DNA of 64,000 nt from assembly GCA_903813345.2 (NCBI GenBank), contig CAIIXF020000001.1:31846556-31910555 (forward strand). The letters run 5' to 3'. Below are positions 23,751 to 35,010 of this stretch, one piece after another. The notes under the pieces are model-generated. The model was given only the letters and a program-made list of their open reading frames with translations, was not told the origin of the DNA and made no database searches. The position numbers and the translations under genes are program-made. The DNA comes from Owenia fusiformis (lineage: Eukaryota > Annelida > Polychaeta > Sabellida > Oweniidae). How positions within the stretch are numbered: position 1 is the first letter of the stretch; the number at the start of each line of letters is the position of its first letter.

Positions 23751-24295
23751 AGGGTATATATACTTTTCTCTATATTGTTTAAGTCACTTCTTTTGTTCTT
23801 GGTATCATATGTCCCGAATGAAATGAAACATCTATCCGAACCTCATTTGAACAAAATGACATAAACACAATATTGTAATTGTACAAAAGAAATTTAGGTT
23901 GATTTAAATAAAAAAAGTATCTTGTTAATGAAATAAGAGGTTTATCTTAATTTTTATCTATTTTGGGGGGTATTTGTTTTAATTTTTTGAACCAAACCAG
24001 CCAAATTTTCCGTTGTATAACTATAATATTGAGAGGTTTAAGAAAATGTTGTATATGCTATTTTGTTCCAACAAGGTTTGGAAAGATATTTTATTTCATT
24101 CTCAAGAATGCACTAAAAAACAAAATTTTTTAACAAAAACAGATATATAAAATATATATAGATACTTTTTGCATTAAATTGTTGTCAATGAGTCAAAATT
24201 ACATAAAGGACAGTGTTTTTTTTAATGTTTTCAATAATTGGTTTATGAGAAAAACATTGTTGAATTCAGTTCACCATATCGATACCAATCCTGTA
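23751..24295. mobile_element. Truncated copy of the GGTATCGATATGG-ended element
   Basis: Matches 42.3-43.3 kb in reverse order: ccgaatgaaatgaaacatct, then a middle part, then agttcaccatatcgatacc near 24272-24290. The left terminus is missing; the copy starts right after the CCATGG region. Confidence 0.6.
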
Positions 24296-24514
24296 ATCAT
24301 TTTCTATCTTAATCGAGTAAACGAGTAAGTGCAACATCAAAAATAAGGGTCAGATGATGACTAGGGCAAATCAACTAGATCAACACCATTTTGGGGTAAC
24401 TTCGACTTGTGGGGTAACATTGACACCTTCTTGTTTATTTTGCTCTAATTTTTGATCTAGGGGGAGCCATTGTTTTTCTCGCATTGATAAAGATCTCGCG
24501 AGATTTTAATTTTT

Positions 24515-24780
24515 CCCGAAAATGGAAATTCTACTTCTAATAAGTAAGCGTGGAAGTTACCCTGTCTCTTATGTTGACATTACCCCACACGTCGACGTGA
24601 CACCCCTTTGCACTATCATACCCTTGGATATGTTGTTGTAAACTTATCGCAAGACAAATTCATTGTTTCTGTGGTCTGGGCCGGGATATGTTTTTGTAAA
24701 TTTGCAAAAATTCATTGTTACCATATTGGGGGATATGTTGTTGTGAATTGTTATCACAACAAATTCATTCATAATTTCAA
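24515..24780. repeat. Dispersed repeat plus short tandem (x3)
   Basis: 24520-24615 (attctacttctaataagtaag, then gttgacattacccc) matches 41.33-41.43 kb at good similarity. Immediately after it, about 60-bp units with 'gggatatgttgttgtaa' and 'caaattcattg' are repeated three times (24630-24780). Confidence 0.5.
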
Positions 24781-24839
24781 AAATGTATAATCTGGTTGTT
24801 CCATAATATTTTAATACTGTACACTACTGAAATACATAC

Positions 24840-25067
24840 CTCTCTGCCAGTAACTAGCAATAGGAAATTCCTTAAAATCCCTAACTAAGTCTTCCAACTT
24901 TTCGAATTCAAGTCCTAGTTGTTCCATCTCAAATGGTGTTTCAATGTGTGCAATAGATGCATTGACAGAGGAGCAGATCTCATCAACATCTGCATGTGAA
25001 GTTTGCCAATCCAAATTCATGAAGTAGCAACTTTGCCCAACTGTAATATTGAAACCTATGGGGCATT
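24840..25067 (-). CDS. Exon 38: N-terminal half of a C-type-lectin-like domain
   Basis: 228 bp, phase 1-1, close to exon 42: ECPIGFNITVGQSCYFMN, WQTSHADVDEIC, AHIETPFEMEQLG, ending SYWQRG. The preceding exon 37 carries the C-terminal half, so the swapped order occurs twice. The next exon is CCC-EGF exon 39. Confidence 0.82.
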
Positions 25068-25227
25068 CTGAAATGTAAATTGCACTTTCAAATGTATGTA
25101 AGCCATGCAGATTGCTAGATAACTAATTTGATGCTTGCCTATTATAATTACTTAAAGGAATTTTGGCGACTTTATAGAAAAACTAAATACTGTAGCCATT
25201 TATTTTTACATTTGTAACATACATTAC

Positions 25228-25347
25228 CTGATCCCTCCTTTGGCAGTTCACATAATGTCTGAGTTGTACCAGTACAAGCTTCAGTTTGCTGGATGAAGGT
25301 AGATCGTGATATGTTACGGAAACGCCAGTTTGTGATTATCATACAAT
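25228..25347 (-). CDS. Exon 37: C-terminal half of a C-type-lectin-like domain, placed first
   Basis: 120 bp, phase 1-1. Encodes DCMIITNWRFRNIS, then ACTGTTQTLCELPKEGSG. Nearly the same as exon 41, and short flanking intron segments are also similar, so the two lectin-type modules arose by a fairly recent duplication of the whole C-half/N-half pair. Confidence 0.78.
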
Positions 25348-25584
25348 CTACAATGAAGAATACTGGCATTAAAGGGACATTCCTTGCCAGACCTGATATG
25401 TTAGCTATATATATACCTTCCATATTCAGCAAAACACGGGGAAATGTTTTGATATATTGATCATTTCAAAAATGTAGTACTCATTTCCAGTAACCTTGTG
25501 TTTTACAATGGAGGAAAGTAGCACAAAATCACTTTGAGAAGAGAAGTCCTTTCTTTCTTTGCATTAAAGAGTAGATCATCAGAA

Positions 25585-25700
25585 GGATTTGAACTATAAA
25601 AACAGCAACTCCAAAAAGTAGCAAATCCCAACGAACAAAACACATTTTGATAAATTGTAGTGGCCATCTTGAAAATTTCTTCTTCCTGAGACGAGCTCCT
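25585..25700 (+). repeat. Short dispersed repeat (aacagcaactcc family)
   Basis: aaacagcaactccaaaaag, then gcaaatcccaacgaacaaaa and acattttgataaa. Related stretches lie at about 40640-40720, 58418-58460 and 60145-60215, all in introns of this gene. Confidence 0.5.
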
Positions 25701-25841
25701 AAGGCATCAGCATGTAAAAACCGAATCCATCCTCTGGTAATTGAGTTATCAAAGATTATGTTTTTAAACAAAAAATTGCAGCCATGTTGAAATACAGCTG
25801 CCATTTTGAAAATCTTGTAATTCTTAATAGCTCCTTACCTA

Positions 25842-26540
25842 CAGGGTGGGGCAGTTAAAATTGGAACATTTTTTTATTTATCAATTTTCATTATTATTGC
25901 AGGTCACTCCACAAAAATTCAGATAATCGTAAAATGATTATTTGTGAAAATGTTAAAGATAAAAAATATGAATGTATAATTGCTAAAAAATACAGTACCT
26001 TTCTTACCATACAACCTTTCAAATCGTCTTTACGTAATTTCCATCAATTAAAACATATGTAGTTAACTCTAGAAGAAGCTAAACATGTCTCCCTTGGATA
26101 ATATAGCTTAATTGACCTCAGCTGTTTTTCAGATCTGGCACAATACATCTTAAAACCTATCATTTAACCCATTATATGACTGCGAAATACAGCTCAGACT
26201 GATTGTTCAGAGGGGTGGAGGACATGCCCAGGAACATTTTTCCATCCATTGTAACTTTTTTTGTTAGTCATGTATTATCGTTTTATACTATGGCTAATTT
26301 AAGAACAATTCATTGTCAATAGTTTGTGTAAATATGGGTACACAAGCTCAACATTTAATTACTCAATGCAAGGGTTTCTTGAACATTCCTTCACCCACCT
26401 GAACAATCAGTCTTGGTTGAATTTGACAGTCAGTCATACATGGCTTAAATGGTCTGAGGTTAATTAACCTATATTATCCAAGGGAGACATGTGCTTATCC
26501 TAGAGATAACTACATATGTTTTAATTGATCATTGCCTCCG
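25842..26540. mobile_element. CAGGGTGGGGC end followed by a foldback of ~490 bp
   Basis: A TA-flanked CAGGGTGGGGCAGTTAAAAT starts at 25842; no matching right end was found. From 26042 to 26530 two arms are inverted copies, sharing acatgtctcccttggataat and gactgattgttcag, with the centre near 26330. The arms have diverged. The foldback may be the element body or a separate insertion. Confidence 0.5.
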
Positions 26541-28073
26541 GAGTGAAATCATAAAAGATAGCAGTCTACTGGATTTGAGTACTACATTTTTAGTAATCAA
26601 TATGGACTATATCAAAACATGTGTCCATGTTTTGCTAATCATGGAAAGAATATCATAGTACTATGGCTTTAGCTACCATATTAAGAAAGAGATGGTCTGG
26701 CAAGGAATATACCTTTAAAACACAATTTAGTATGAGTGTTGTTCAATAAATACTGATTCAAATGGTCACATTTTCTTATTTGTAAAGGAATAAAGATAAA
26801 TTTGACCAAATATTATACATTTAACTTGTTATTTTTAAAGTTACATCAAAATGCATGGATGAGGATGCCCGGAGCAGTTTTATATTTTTAATCACTTTAT
26901 TTTAGTTCAAATCTTGACAAGACTGACACTTTAGTTCTAGAAGGGATCATATGATGCAAGAAAATGATTTAATATAAGAAGTGAATAAGAGAACTTAAAG
27001 GCTAACTTTGCATATTTTCAACATTTTGTGGGAAATAAAGTCTTACTTTGAATTTCATTGTATTTCCAATGGATTGATAAGTACTTTATCTTTCATTTGA
27101 CACCAAAAACAGCTCAAACGGGCCACATCAAAGCTTGCAATATGTTATCAATTTTTTTTGATCTGTCAAGCTTTATACAAGGGTCGCTCAAAAAGTTTTG
27201 CACTAATGCTTCTCAAGAGAAGAGATATTTCCTATGGGTATAGTTTCACCTATCTTACATTCATATCTGAAATTTCAGGACCATACACACTATACTTCTT
27301 GAGATACATTGACTTTAAAATGTGAACCAATGGTCCCATGGTCTATATGGCATCATTAAATTGAATTAATTTTGTGAATGCCTTGAAAGGCTGAAATTGT
27401 TTGGCCAATCTGTATTCTTTGAACAGTGAGTTAGTCGGGTTATGTTATATACTCCTCAAAAAAAAAATAAGGACCAGTGGTTTTCCTCATAGGTTTACAT
27501 GTTAACCCCCATATTTGTTTGAACGACTATTTTCTAAGCGTGGAACAAAAGAAAACCTGATAAAGTAAATAAATCTGTATCTTGATTCCATCCTCTATTA
27601 AGTCTGCAAAATTCAATGTTATATCTCCATTACAATGGGTCAAAATTTGATGTCCACATTGATGAATTTCATGAAATTGTTTTGAGAATATAGAATTGAA
27701 GATATAAGTCAAAGACATAATTTCCGAATCCAATCATCATGATTCTGAAAGTTTAAAATTGGAAATCTTATTTAAGAATAAGCCAAATATGACATATTGA
27801 AATTAAACAATCAAATTGATGAATAATTGATGATGAATGATTGATGAATAATTCAGACTTACTCCCTCATAAACAAGAAAATGAGAGCAGGTGTATAAGT
27901 ATTTATTGAACAACATTTGTATATGCACAGATATGACGAAGCCCAAAAGGTCCACCAAATGTATAGAACTTTGAAGGTTTGAACAGAATAATTGATTATT
28001 ATTCATTACTATTTAAATAAGGAAAATAAGATCTGCCATGAAAAATTGATTAATTCTCTTCTCTTTTACTTAC
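26541..28073. other. Intron, little recognised
   Basis: One possible mariner-type end lies near 27178 (caagggtcgctcaaaaagtt), without a visible partner. Otherwise no frame or repeat that I can support. Confidence 0.35.
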
Positions 28074-28379
28074 CCTTATCAGTAAACTTTGGAACTATTT
28101 CTTCTACTTTACACTCTAGCTCTTCAATTTGATTGTTGCATGTTTCACCTGTCCAGCCATCAAGACATTCAATTTTCCCATCAATTTTACTGCAAGTGTA
28201 GTGACCACTACAATTGTCTCGTGGCTCACAATATGTGCTGCATGTTTTACCAAAGTAGTTATCTTCACATGTACAATTGAATGTATCATTTTCACTGTAG
28301 CATGTACCATTATTCTGGCACGGATTGGGGTCACACATGTCAACATCTGTTTCAATCTCACACCTATCTCCTTTAAAGC
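28074..28379 (-). CDS. Exon 36: EGF fused to DSL
   Basis: Phase 1-1, 306 bp. GFKGDRC closes CCC-EGF exon 35, then MCDPNPCQNNGTC runs into the DSL (NYFGKTCSTYC, RDNCSGHYTC, CLDGWTGETC). Asn replaces the second Asp of the usual DDC. Ends KFTDKG before lectin-type exon 37. Confidence 0.86.
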
Positions 28380-28541
28380 CTAAATACACAGTAAATATGA
28401 TAGAGTTTATGTTAATAATGACTAAGATTACTTTGATAACTAAGATTATAAGGTGATGCATATTCAAGTAACTTGTTGTTGATGAACCATAAGATGATTT
28501 TAATAAAAATTCAAATCAGCGTGTCCAAGTCAAGAATTTAC

Positions 28542-28625
28542 CATCAGGACAACAGCAGTAAAACTCGTCTGCCTCAGTGCCATTTTGTACACATGTTGCA
28601 TTGTTCAGACATGCCTTTGTGGTTT
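28542..28625 (-). CDS. Exon 35: first part of CCC-EGF
   Basis: 84 bp, phase 1-1. Encodes ETTKACLNNATC, then DEFYCCCPDG. Between X exon 34 and EGF-DSL exon 36. Confidence 0.86.
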
Positions 28626-28907
28626 CTGCAACAGATCAGATAATGCTGTAAAGTAGTCTTCCTTGCTTTTAATTCTTCCCGATCAATTCTGATTAATCCA
28701 ATTTGATTTATAGTTTGGAAATGACTTTTCTCATTTGACTTCACGAATATGGCATATACATAATGTATAGAACCTCTTACCAGGTATCCTTTTGCATTAT
28801 TATTACACTGACCATAGATTTATAATGGAATAATACTTGGTGACTCATATTATATTAATTTTGCTGAAAATCAATTGTTTGAATGGTGAAAGGGTATTAA
28901 CTGTTAC

Positions 28908-29258
28908 CTGTGGGCCGTATCATGTCAAATGCTCTTTCAAAGCATGGTCCACCTCTTGCTGGAGTAAAGGTTAAAACCTGGCTTGAATTATTTAGCTCAA
29001 TCTGTCCATTCATTGAGTTGTACTCAGACATATTATCACTACTCATTCTCATAAATAGAACTGTGCCTTTGTTTTCGATTACAGTTCCCATGAATTGTTG
29101 TGTGTTATTTATTGAGTAATCATCTAGCCAGTAAATCAATTGTCCTGTTGGTTTAGTGTTTAATAAATTCATGCTCTCAATGTTCCATTGGACATTGAAG
29201 TTTTGTCCATCACAGTCATAGCTAGCAACCCATGGTCCGAGCCACCCTGTAAAACCTC
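28908..29258 (-). CDS. Exon 34: domain X, divergent copy
   Basis: Phase 1-1, 351 bp. Starts GGFTGWLGPWVASYDC, a variant of the X opening with a longer first loop, and keeps the closing cysteine (GGPCFERAFDMIRPTG). The middle (GQLIYW, FMGTVIENKG, NGQIELNN) follows the strand order of X. With exon 51 it is the most diverged X copy in the window. Confidence 0.78.
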
Positions 29259-29415
29259 CTGTAAAGCATAAATAACTTATTAAAATAATTCAAAGGATTG
29301 ATATAATACATGTTTTTTGTTTTTCATACATTTTACCCATAAATGTGGCACATCATATGCATCATACCTAAATTTAGGAACTAATGGTTGCCAGATGCAA
29401 ACCACCTCATACTAC

Positions 29416-29826
29416 CTGCTGGAGCAGGAACCAAACATAGAGGTTCTTCATCCTGCCATGCTGTGCAATCTTCACCTGTCCAGTTTGATTTGCAAAGTTT
29501 TTCACCTGTGATTTCATCACATTCGTAATGTCCTGTACAGTCATCTGTACTTTGGCAATATATTGAGCAGTCATAAGAATAAAAGTTCTCAGCACAAGAA
29601 CATGTATAGTCTGTCCCATTTACAACACATGCTCCATCATTTAAACATGGGTCTGGATTACAGGCAGATGTTTTGTAAGCTAATTCAGTTTCACAAACTG
29701 TCCCATTGAAGTTTTCTGGACATATACAGCTGAATGTATCAAGTTCATCTACACATGTTCCATTATTCAAACAGGGTATGCTTTCACAATCATCTAGTTT
29801 TGTCTCACACCTTTCACCAGTATAAC
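29416..29826 (-). CDS. Exon 33: two EGFs with DSL
   Basis: Phase 1-1, 411 bp. GYTGERC, then DCESIPCLNNGTC, then ACNPDPCLNDGAC running into the DSL (NFYSYDCSIYC, TDDCTGHYEC, CKSNWTGEDC). Ends VPAPAG before X exon 34. Confidence 0.86.
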
Positions 29827-29886
29827 CTGTAACCAAAAGGTGATGAAATTATTTTGCAATATATCCTGGAAATTATAAGTAAGTAT

Positions 29887-30206
29887 ACAGGGTGGTCCAA
29901 AAAAGTGATCCCTCGCAACACGCCACATCTTACTTGCATTAATGGGCTAATATTCGCACATGTATTAGAGGAAGGTCTTAAGTGTGAAATATATAGAACC
30001 ATGGAGCATGGATTGAGCACTTCATCCTTTAATCAGGCATGTCTATTGATGCCATGTAACTTCTGCAAGATTTAAGACTACGTAACCTTTATGGTACCTC
30101 CAAAAACTTTAGACCTGCCCCTAAAACATGTGAGAATATTTGCCCATTAATGTGGGTAATAACTGAGATGAATCTTGTTGTAAGGATCACTTTTTGGACC
30201 ACCTTG
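29887..30206. mobile_element. Short TA-type element, CAGGGTGGTCC ends
   Basis: Left end CAGGGTGGTCCAAAAAAGTG follows TA; right end reversed CAAGGTGGTCCAAAAAGTG. 320 bp. Subterminal parts (cattaatgggc and gcccattaatg) are inverted too. Same family as 8730-9059. The right flank has lost a clear TA. Confidence 0.68.
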
Positions 30207-30369
30207 TTTATTTTGAGAATTAAATTGACAATAACATCCCAATTTTTTATGGTGAGCCATGACTGATTTTTGGATATTTTAATTTCTTACTTTATTTTCT
30301 TAATTCTACATGTATTAATGTGTTTGCAATGTATTTGACAAAGGCTAGATTATTTATTTTTGCATTTAC

Positions 30370-30456
30370 CTGCTGTACAACAACAGTAGAAATCAAATCC
30401 ATCTTTAGTTTTGATGCATGTTGCATTGTTAAGACATCCAACAAGTTCAGTTTCTT
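30370..30456 (-). CDS. Exon 32: first part of CCC-EGF
   Basis: 87 bp, phase 1-1, one codon longer than most. Encodes ETELVGCLNNATC, then FDFYCCCTAG. Between X exon 31 and exon 33. Confidence 0.85.
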
Positions 30457-30743
30457 CTGGATATAAAGTAAAGAATTATACCGTGACATTGTTCATAGTA
30501 TATGATACATATATGGAGACGCTTTTTCTATTGCACATGTATACTATAGAATATTATTATTACTTTAAATCACTATTATGATTTTGGATTTTGATGAACT
30601 TATCAATTGATCTTGTAAAAACAAATTGTGATAATAGATTCTCCTAGTAAATGAACTTACAATGCTTTTGTAATTTACTTTGCACACCTATTGTTTTGGT
30701 AATTGAATAATATGAATATGAAAATAACAGTAGCTATACTCAC

Positions 30744-31103
30744 TTATTACAGTCAGATTCTTCACTATTACACTTCTTTCTCTTTTTCCAAGCATTTCAC
30801 AAAAATTTTCCTTAGTCAGGAATTTAACTTCTATTGTTACATTATCATCTTTTAGAGAACCAAGCATTCCAACTGTCATGTCGAATATGACTGATTCAGT
30901 CTGAGAGAAAAGTGTAAAAGATCTTCCTCTTTGTGAATATGTTCCTGTCAATTCATGTTTGTCTTCTGCTTTTGTAGAATTCCAGTATTTTAGCCAAAAA
31001 TCACCATTTGGTATAGATATGTCTGATGTGTTTCTGATAGTCATGCTGAATTTATAATTTGTTGTTTGGCATGTTATGTTGCCTAGCCAACTACCACGGA
31101 GAT
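30744..31103 (-). CDS. Exon 31: domain X with short C-terminal extension
   Basis: Phase 1-1, 360 bp. Starts DLRGSWLGNITC; the core has LTGTYSQRGRSFTLFSQ and the closing cysteine is in ENFCEMLGKRERS. About eight extra residues (VIVKNLTVI) follow, up to a strong donor (GTGAGT). The core resembles the X part of exon 27, which continues into a VWA domain after the same KRERS/GERER position, so this copy may have lost a VWA. Confidence 0.82.
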
Positions 31104-31578
31104 CTATAGAGGAAAGGGAGAACACAAAATATACTATTTTTAATCTGATCAACATCATGTTGATCTGGTGTCACTACTTTAAATACTAATAGATCCCCTT
31201 GGATGTACGATCAAGGTGTGTACTGTACACATGATTGTAAATTAATTGCTTCAAGCTTTGGGATGATGATTGCTGAAGATGTTCTTTCAAGCTTAACAAT
31301 TCCAATCCTTTTTGTTCCTTTATATGCACTGAGTATTAGGATAATGCACAGGGCAAAAATATGTTATTTTCATGATAAACGTCTCAGGTTTAGATAAATA
31401 GGGACTCCGAATGAAATAGGATTAAAGGTAAATGTCCATCTTTTGTTTTTTCATTTATTTTGGTAAACAACTCTTTTGATTCCAAATAAATGTTGTCTCA
31501 TGTCCTCTCAGTATTTGAACTAATATCTAGCTATATATAACAGAAGTTTATCGATCTTTTATAATTTATTCAACCTAC
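31104..31578. other. Intron, nothing recognised
   Basis: About 470 bp without a supported frame or repeat. Confidence 0.45.
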
Positions 31579-31810
31579 CTTCAAACTCAAATGATTCAAA
31601 GGCAGTATAGTTTGTTACACCATTCTTGGCAACTTGAATACCAATGCCACATTCCTGAGGTTCACCAAACCAAATGTTGCAATCTTCTCCGCCCCAGTTG
31701 TCAATGCAAACTTTAGATCCATCAACTTCACTGCAGTTGTAATGACCAGAACAGTCATCTGTTGCAACACAAAATGTGCAGTCCTCACCATACTCATTTT
31801 CATTACACAC
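31579..31810 (-). CDS. Exon 30: DSL alone
   Basis: Phase 0 in, phase 1 out, 232 bp. VCNENEYGEDCTFC, TDDCSGHYNC, KVCIDNWGGEDC, then IWFGEPQEC. The first DSL cysteine is here (VCNEN), not shared with an EGF. Two residues, not three, separate the second and third cysteines, as in exons 1, 5 and 9. Ends FESFEFEG. Confidence 0.84.
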
Positions 31811-31887
31811 CTGAAATGTCATTTTTGTATGTACTACATGATTTATTGACTAATAATTAGATTATTTTATATGTTAGATACACTCAC

Positions 31888-32960
31888 TTGATTTTTATCT
31901 TCACAAAGAGTTCCATTGAAACCTTCTGGACAAATGCATTCAAATCCTTCTGTAGAATTGTTTTCCAAACATGTCGCATTGTTGAAACATGGTTCAAAGT
32001 TGCATACTGATGTAATGTTCAAGAGTTCATCTTCACATAGTGTTCCATTGAAACCTTCTGGACAAATGCATTTAAATCCTTCTGTAGAATTGTTTTCTAA
32101 ACATGTCGCATTGTTGAAACATGGTTCAAAGTTGCATACTGATGTAATGTTCAAGAGTTCATCTTCACATAGTGTTCCATTGAAACCTTCTGGACAAATG
32201 CATTCAAATCCTTCTGTAGAATTGTTTTCCAAACATGTCGCATTGTTGAAACATGGTTCAAAGTTACATACTGATGTAATGTTCAAGAGTTCATCTTCAC
32301 ATAGTGTTCCATTGAAACCTTCTGGACAAATGCATTCAAATCCTTCTGTAGAATTGTTTTCCAAACATGTCGCATTGTTGAAACATGGTTCAAAGTTACA
32401 TACTGATGTAATGTTCAAGAGTTCATCTTCACATAGTGTTCCATTGAAACCTTCTGGACAAATGCATTCAAATCCTTCTGTAGAATTGTTTTCTAAACAT
32501 GTCGCATTGTTGGAACATGGTTCAAAGTTGCATACTGATGTAATGTTCAAGAGTTCATCTTCACATAGTGTTCCATTGAAACCTTCTGGACAAATGCATT
32601 CAAATCCTTCTGTAGAATTGTTTTCCAAACATGTTGCATTGTTGAAACATGGTTCAAAGTTGCATACTGATGTAATGTTCAAGAGTTCATCTTCACATAG
32701 TGTTCCATTGAAACCTTCTGGACAAATGCATTCAAATCCTTCTGTAGAATTGTTTTCCAAACATGTTGCATTGTTGAAACATGGTTCAAAGTAACATACA
32801 GATGTGGTGTTTCTAAAGTCAGTTTCACAACTTATCCCATGGAAGTGTTCAGTGCAAATGCACCTAAACTTATCAACCTCGTCAACACATGTTCCATTAT
32901 TCAAACAGGGTTGGCTTCCACACTCATCCAATTCTGTCTCACACATCTCACCAGTGTATC
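31888..32960 (-). CDS. Exon 29: eight EGFs, six from a 132-bp tandem unit
   Basis: Phase 1 in, phase 0 out. GYTGEMC, then a first EGF (DECGSQPCLNNGTC), a variant (SVCYFEPC), and six near-identical EGFs of 44 residues (LLNITSVCNFEPCFNNATC, then GFECICPEGFNGTLCEDE). The repeats differ by only a few bases each, many silent, so the array was made or homogenised recently. One copy has CSNNATC for CFNNATC and another FKC for FEC. Joins to DSL exon 30. Confidence 0.86.
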
Positions 32961-33068
32961 CTTTAATAGAAGTTAAAATGTTTACTGTTAATGTATGTCA
33001 AAGTTGCCATGATATGTACATCTCTATAGTTATTTTTAATTTTTGAAGGTATGGCTAAATAATCAAAC

Positions 33069-33152
33069 CTGGGCTACAACAGCAATAGAAGTCACCAATA
33101 TCATCTCCAGTCTGTACACATGAGGCATTATTTTCACAGGCTTGAACAATCT
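33069..33152 (-). CDS. Exon 28: first part of CCC-EGF
   Basis: 84 bp, phase 1-1. Encodes EIVQACENNASC, then GDFYCCCSPG. Follows the X-VWA exon 27. Confidence 0.86.
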
Positions 33153-33294
33153 CTAGGTAAGCAGAAAACAAATGTTTAACAATGTTTATAGTTATTACAA
33201 TATAGATTGTATTCAAATTCAGTACGATCATTTTAAATATCCAAAACATATGTTAGAGAAGAATTTTTTAAAATAGGGGACAAAACAAAGCATA

Positions 33295-33499
33295 CAGGGT
33301 GATTCCTAAACAAATAATTTTCCCTGATTGACATGACATCACTTTGACATAGTAACCATGAAGCTGACCAATCAAATTGTATGAGTTTTATACCCTCAGG
33401 AATTAACTCAAAAATTTTTGGGAGACACACCTTTCAAGTTTCAAGAAGATTTGTCCAATAGTATTGAAATGGCATTTACATTACTTCTGGATCACCCTG
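33295..33499. mobile_element. Short TA-flanked element, CAGGGTGAT ends
   Basis: TA on both sides, CAGGGTGATTCCTAAAC at the left and, reversed, CAGGGTGATCCAGAAG at the right; 205 bp. It ends only 40 bp from exon 27's donor. Confidence 0.7.
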
Positions 33500-33539
33500 T
33501 ATACTCTCATGATTATTAGAACAACTCTGTCTTACTTAC

Positions 33540-34445
33540 TTGTACTTTTACATATATCTTTGTTCTTCTCTATTTCATAAGAAAGTGCAGGAATAGAATT
33601 AAAATCCTCTGCTATGATAAGATGGGAGGCATCTGGATCTGAAGCTATGAATGACAATTCAGTCATGTTGAGTTCAGAAGTGGAAACTGCCACTACATAA
33701 AACTCGATCCCTGCTGCCACAGAAGTGGTAACTGCTGTGGATACATCCCCAGTCTTTGAGGCACCATCTGTTAGCAATACAGCTATGTCTGGTGCTTCTG
33801 GACGGTTGCCAATCACAAGCAGATCTGACGTAAGTGATTCAATAGCTTCTTTTGTAGCAGTTGAGCCTTTATCATGTTTAACCATATCTAATATATCTAA
33901 CAATTCTGTAACAACTGAAAATTCACCAAGTCGAAAGTATGGTGTTACATCACTGCTAAATGTTGCCATTGAGAAGAAGAAATCACCTTTCAGATTTTGG
34001 ATAAGAGATTTCGCAAAATCTATAACCTTTGGGAAGTTTTCATCTGAAATGCTTCCAGAGGAGTCCAAAAGTAGAGCAATATCTGCCCTTGAAGTACAAT
34101 TACGTTGCTTGAACCTTTCTCTCTCACCAGAAATGAAACAAAATCCACCTTGAGATGCAAGGAATCTAGCATTAAAAGTAACATTGTCATCATTTATATT
34201 TCCAAACAGTCCAAATGTGGCTATTCCTAATGTATTAGACCCTGATGTTGTAAACAATGTAAACGACCTGCCATCTTGTGAAAATGTGCCGGACACTTTG
34301 TGTTCTCCTGATTCACTCATATTCTTGTATCTTATTGTGAATGTTCCTTTGGGGTTTGATACCTTTGAACCCCTTTCAATATCCATATTGAAAATTAGAG
34401 AGGATGATGTGCATGATATATTCCCAATCCAATTTCCCGTCATGT
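33540..34445 (-). CDS. Exon 27: domain X fused to a VWA domain
   Basis: Phase 1-1, 906 bp. Residues 1 to about 115 are an X domain (DMTGNWIGNISC to FCFISGERERFKQ). They are followed by a full VWA (von Willebrand A) domain of about 175 residues starting RADIALLLDSSGSISDENF. The metal-site motif DSSGS, the Thr in KGSTATKEAI and the Asp in VLLTDGASKTGD are all present, so metal-dependent ligand binding is plausible. It is the only VWA in the window. One uninterrupted exon encodes both domains. Ends KDICKSTS, then CCC-EGF exon 28. Confidence 0.88.
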
Positions 34446-34564
34446 CTGTAATGATAAACCACAAGGGCATATTAAAAAGTCAATCTAGCTATCAATGTGA
34501 CTGAATTCACTACACCATGTGGGCCCAGAACTATTTATTTTTTTGCTAAACATGATATACTTAC

Positions 34565-34760
34565 CATCACTTAAATATCCATATTTTGGATTTGCAGTCA
34601 CATTCTGATCAACCACTCTTGGGATTGGGATTTCCTTTAGACATGTTTGAGGCTCACCTAGCCATGTATTGCATTCATCCCCTCCCCACTTTTCATGACA
34701 TATTCTATAACCTGTTTTGTTGCATGTGTAATGACCATTGCAGTCATCTCGTGGTATACA
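34565..34760 (-). CDS. Exon 26: second part of a DSL domain
   Basis: Phase 0 in, phase 1 out, 196 bp. CIPRDDCNGHYTC, RICHEKWGGDEC, TWLGEPQTC. The first two DSL cysteines come from the EGF at the end of exon 25 (NYTGSLCEIPIPE), so an intron splits this DSL between its second and third cysteines and lengthens that spacer. Ends KYGYLSDG. Confidence 0.82.
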
Positions 34761-35010
34761 CTAGAAATAATTATCCAAGTAAATTATTTTAAGTGAAGAA
34801 ATACATACAAATTTGAGGCAATTAGAATCTACATGAATTTGTCTAAACATACTCAATGTTATATTGATGATTTGATATATGATTATTCAAATAAATTTCA
34901 ATATTGTCAAAGAAAATCAAATGCAATGAAATAGTATGTGGTGTTCTCAACTTGTCAATCCCTTTATTATATATCAAACTATCAGAACTGATATAAAATG
35001 TATACAGTAC

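Noticed and set aside
24840-25347. Conventional lectin domain with assembly inversion
   Set aside because: Both exons are on the same strand, with correct phase, and the same order is found independently at 16.4-16.9 kb. An inversion would change the strand.
27170-27200. mariner-type terminus (caagggtcgctcaaaaagtt)
   Set aside because: No matching inverted end or target duplication was found nearby, so it is left as a note only.
31916-32794. Long plus-strand open frame (292 codons)
   Set aside because: It mirrors the 132-bp EGF repeats of exon 29; its repeats have no cysteine pattern and no splice or domain logic.
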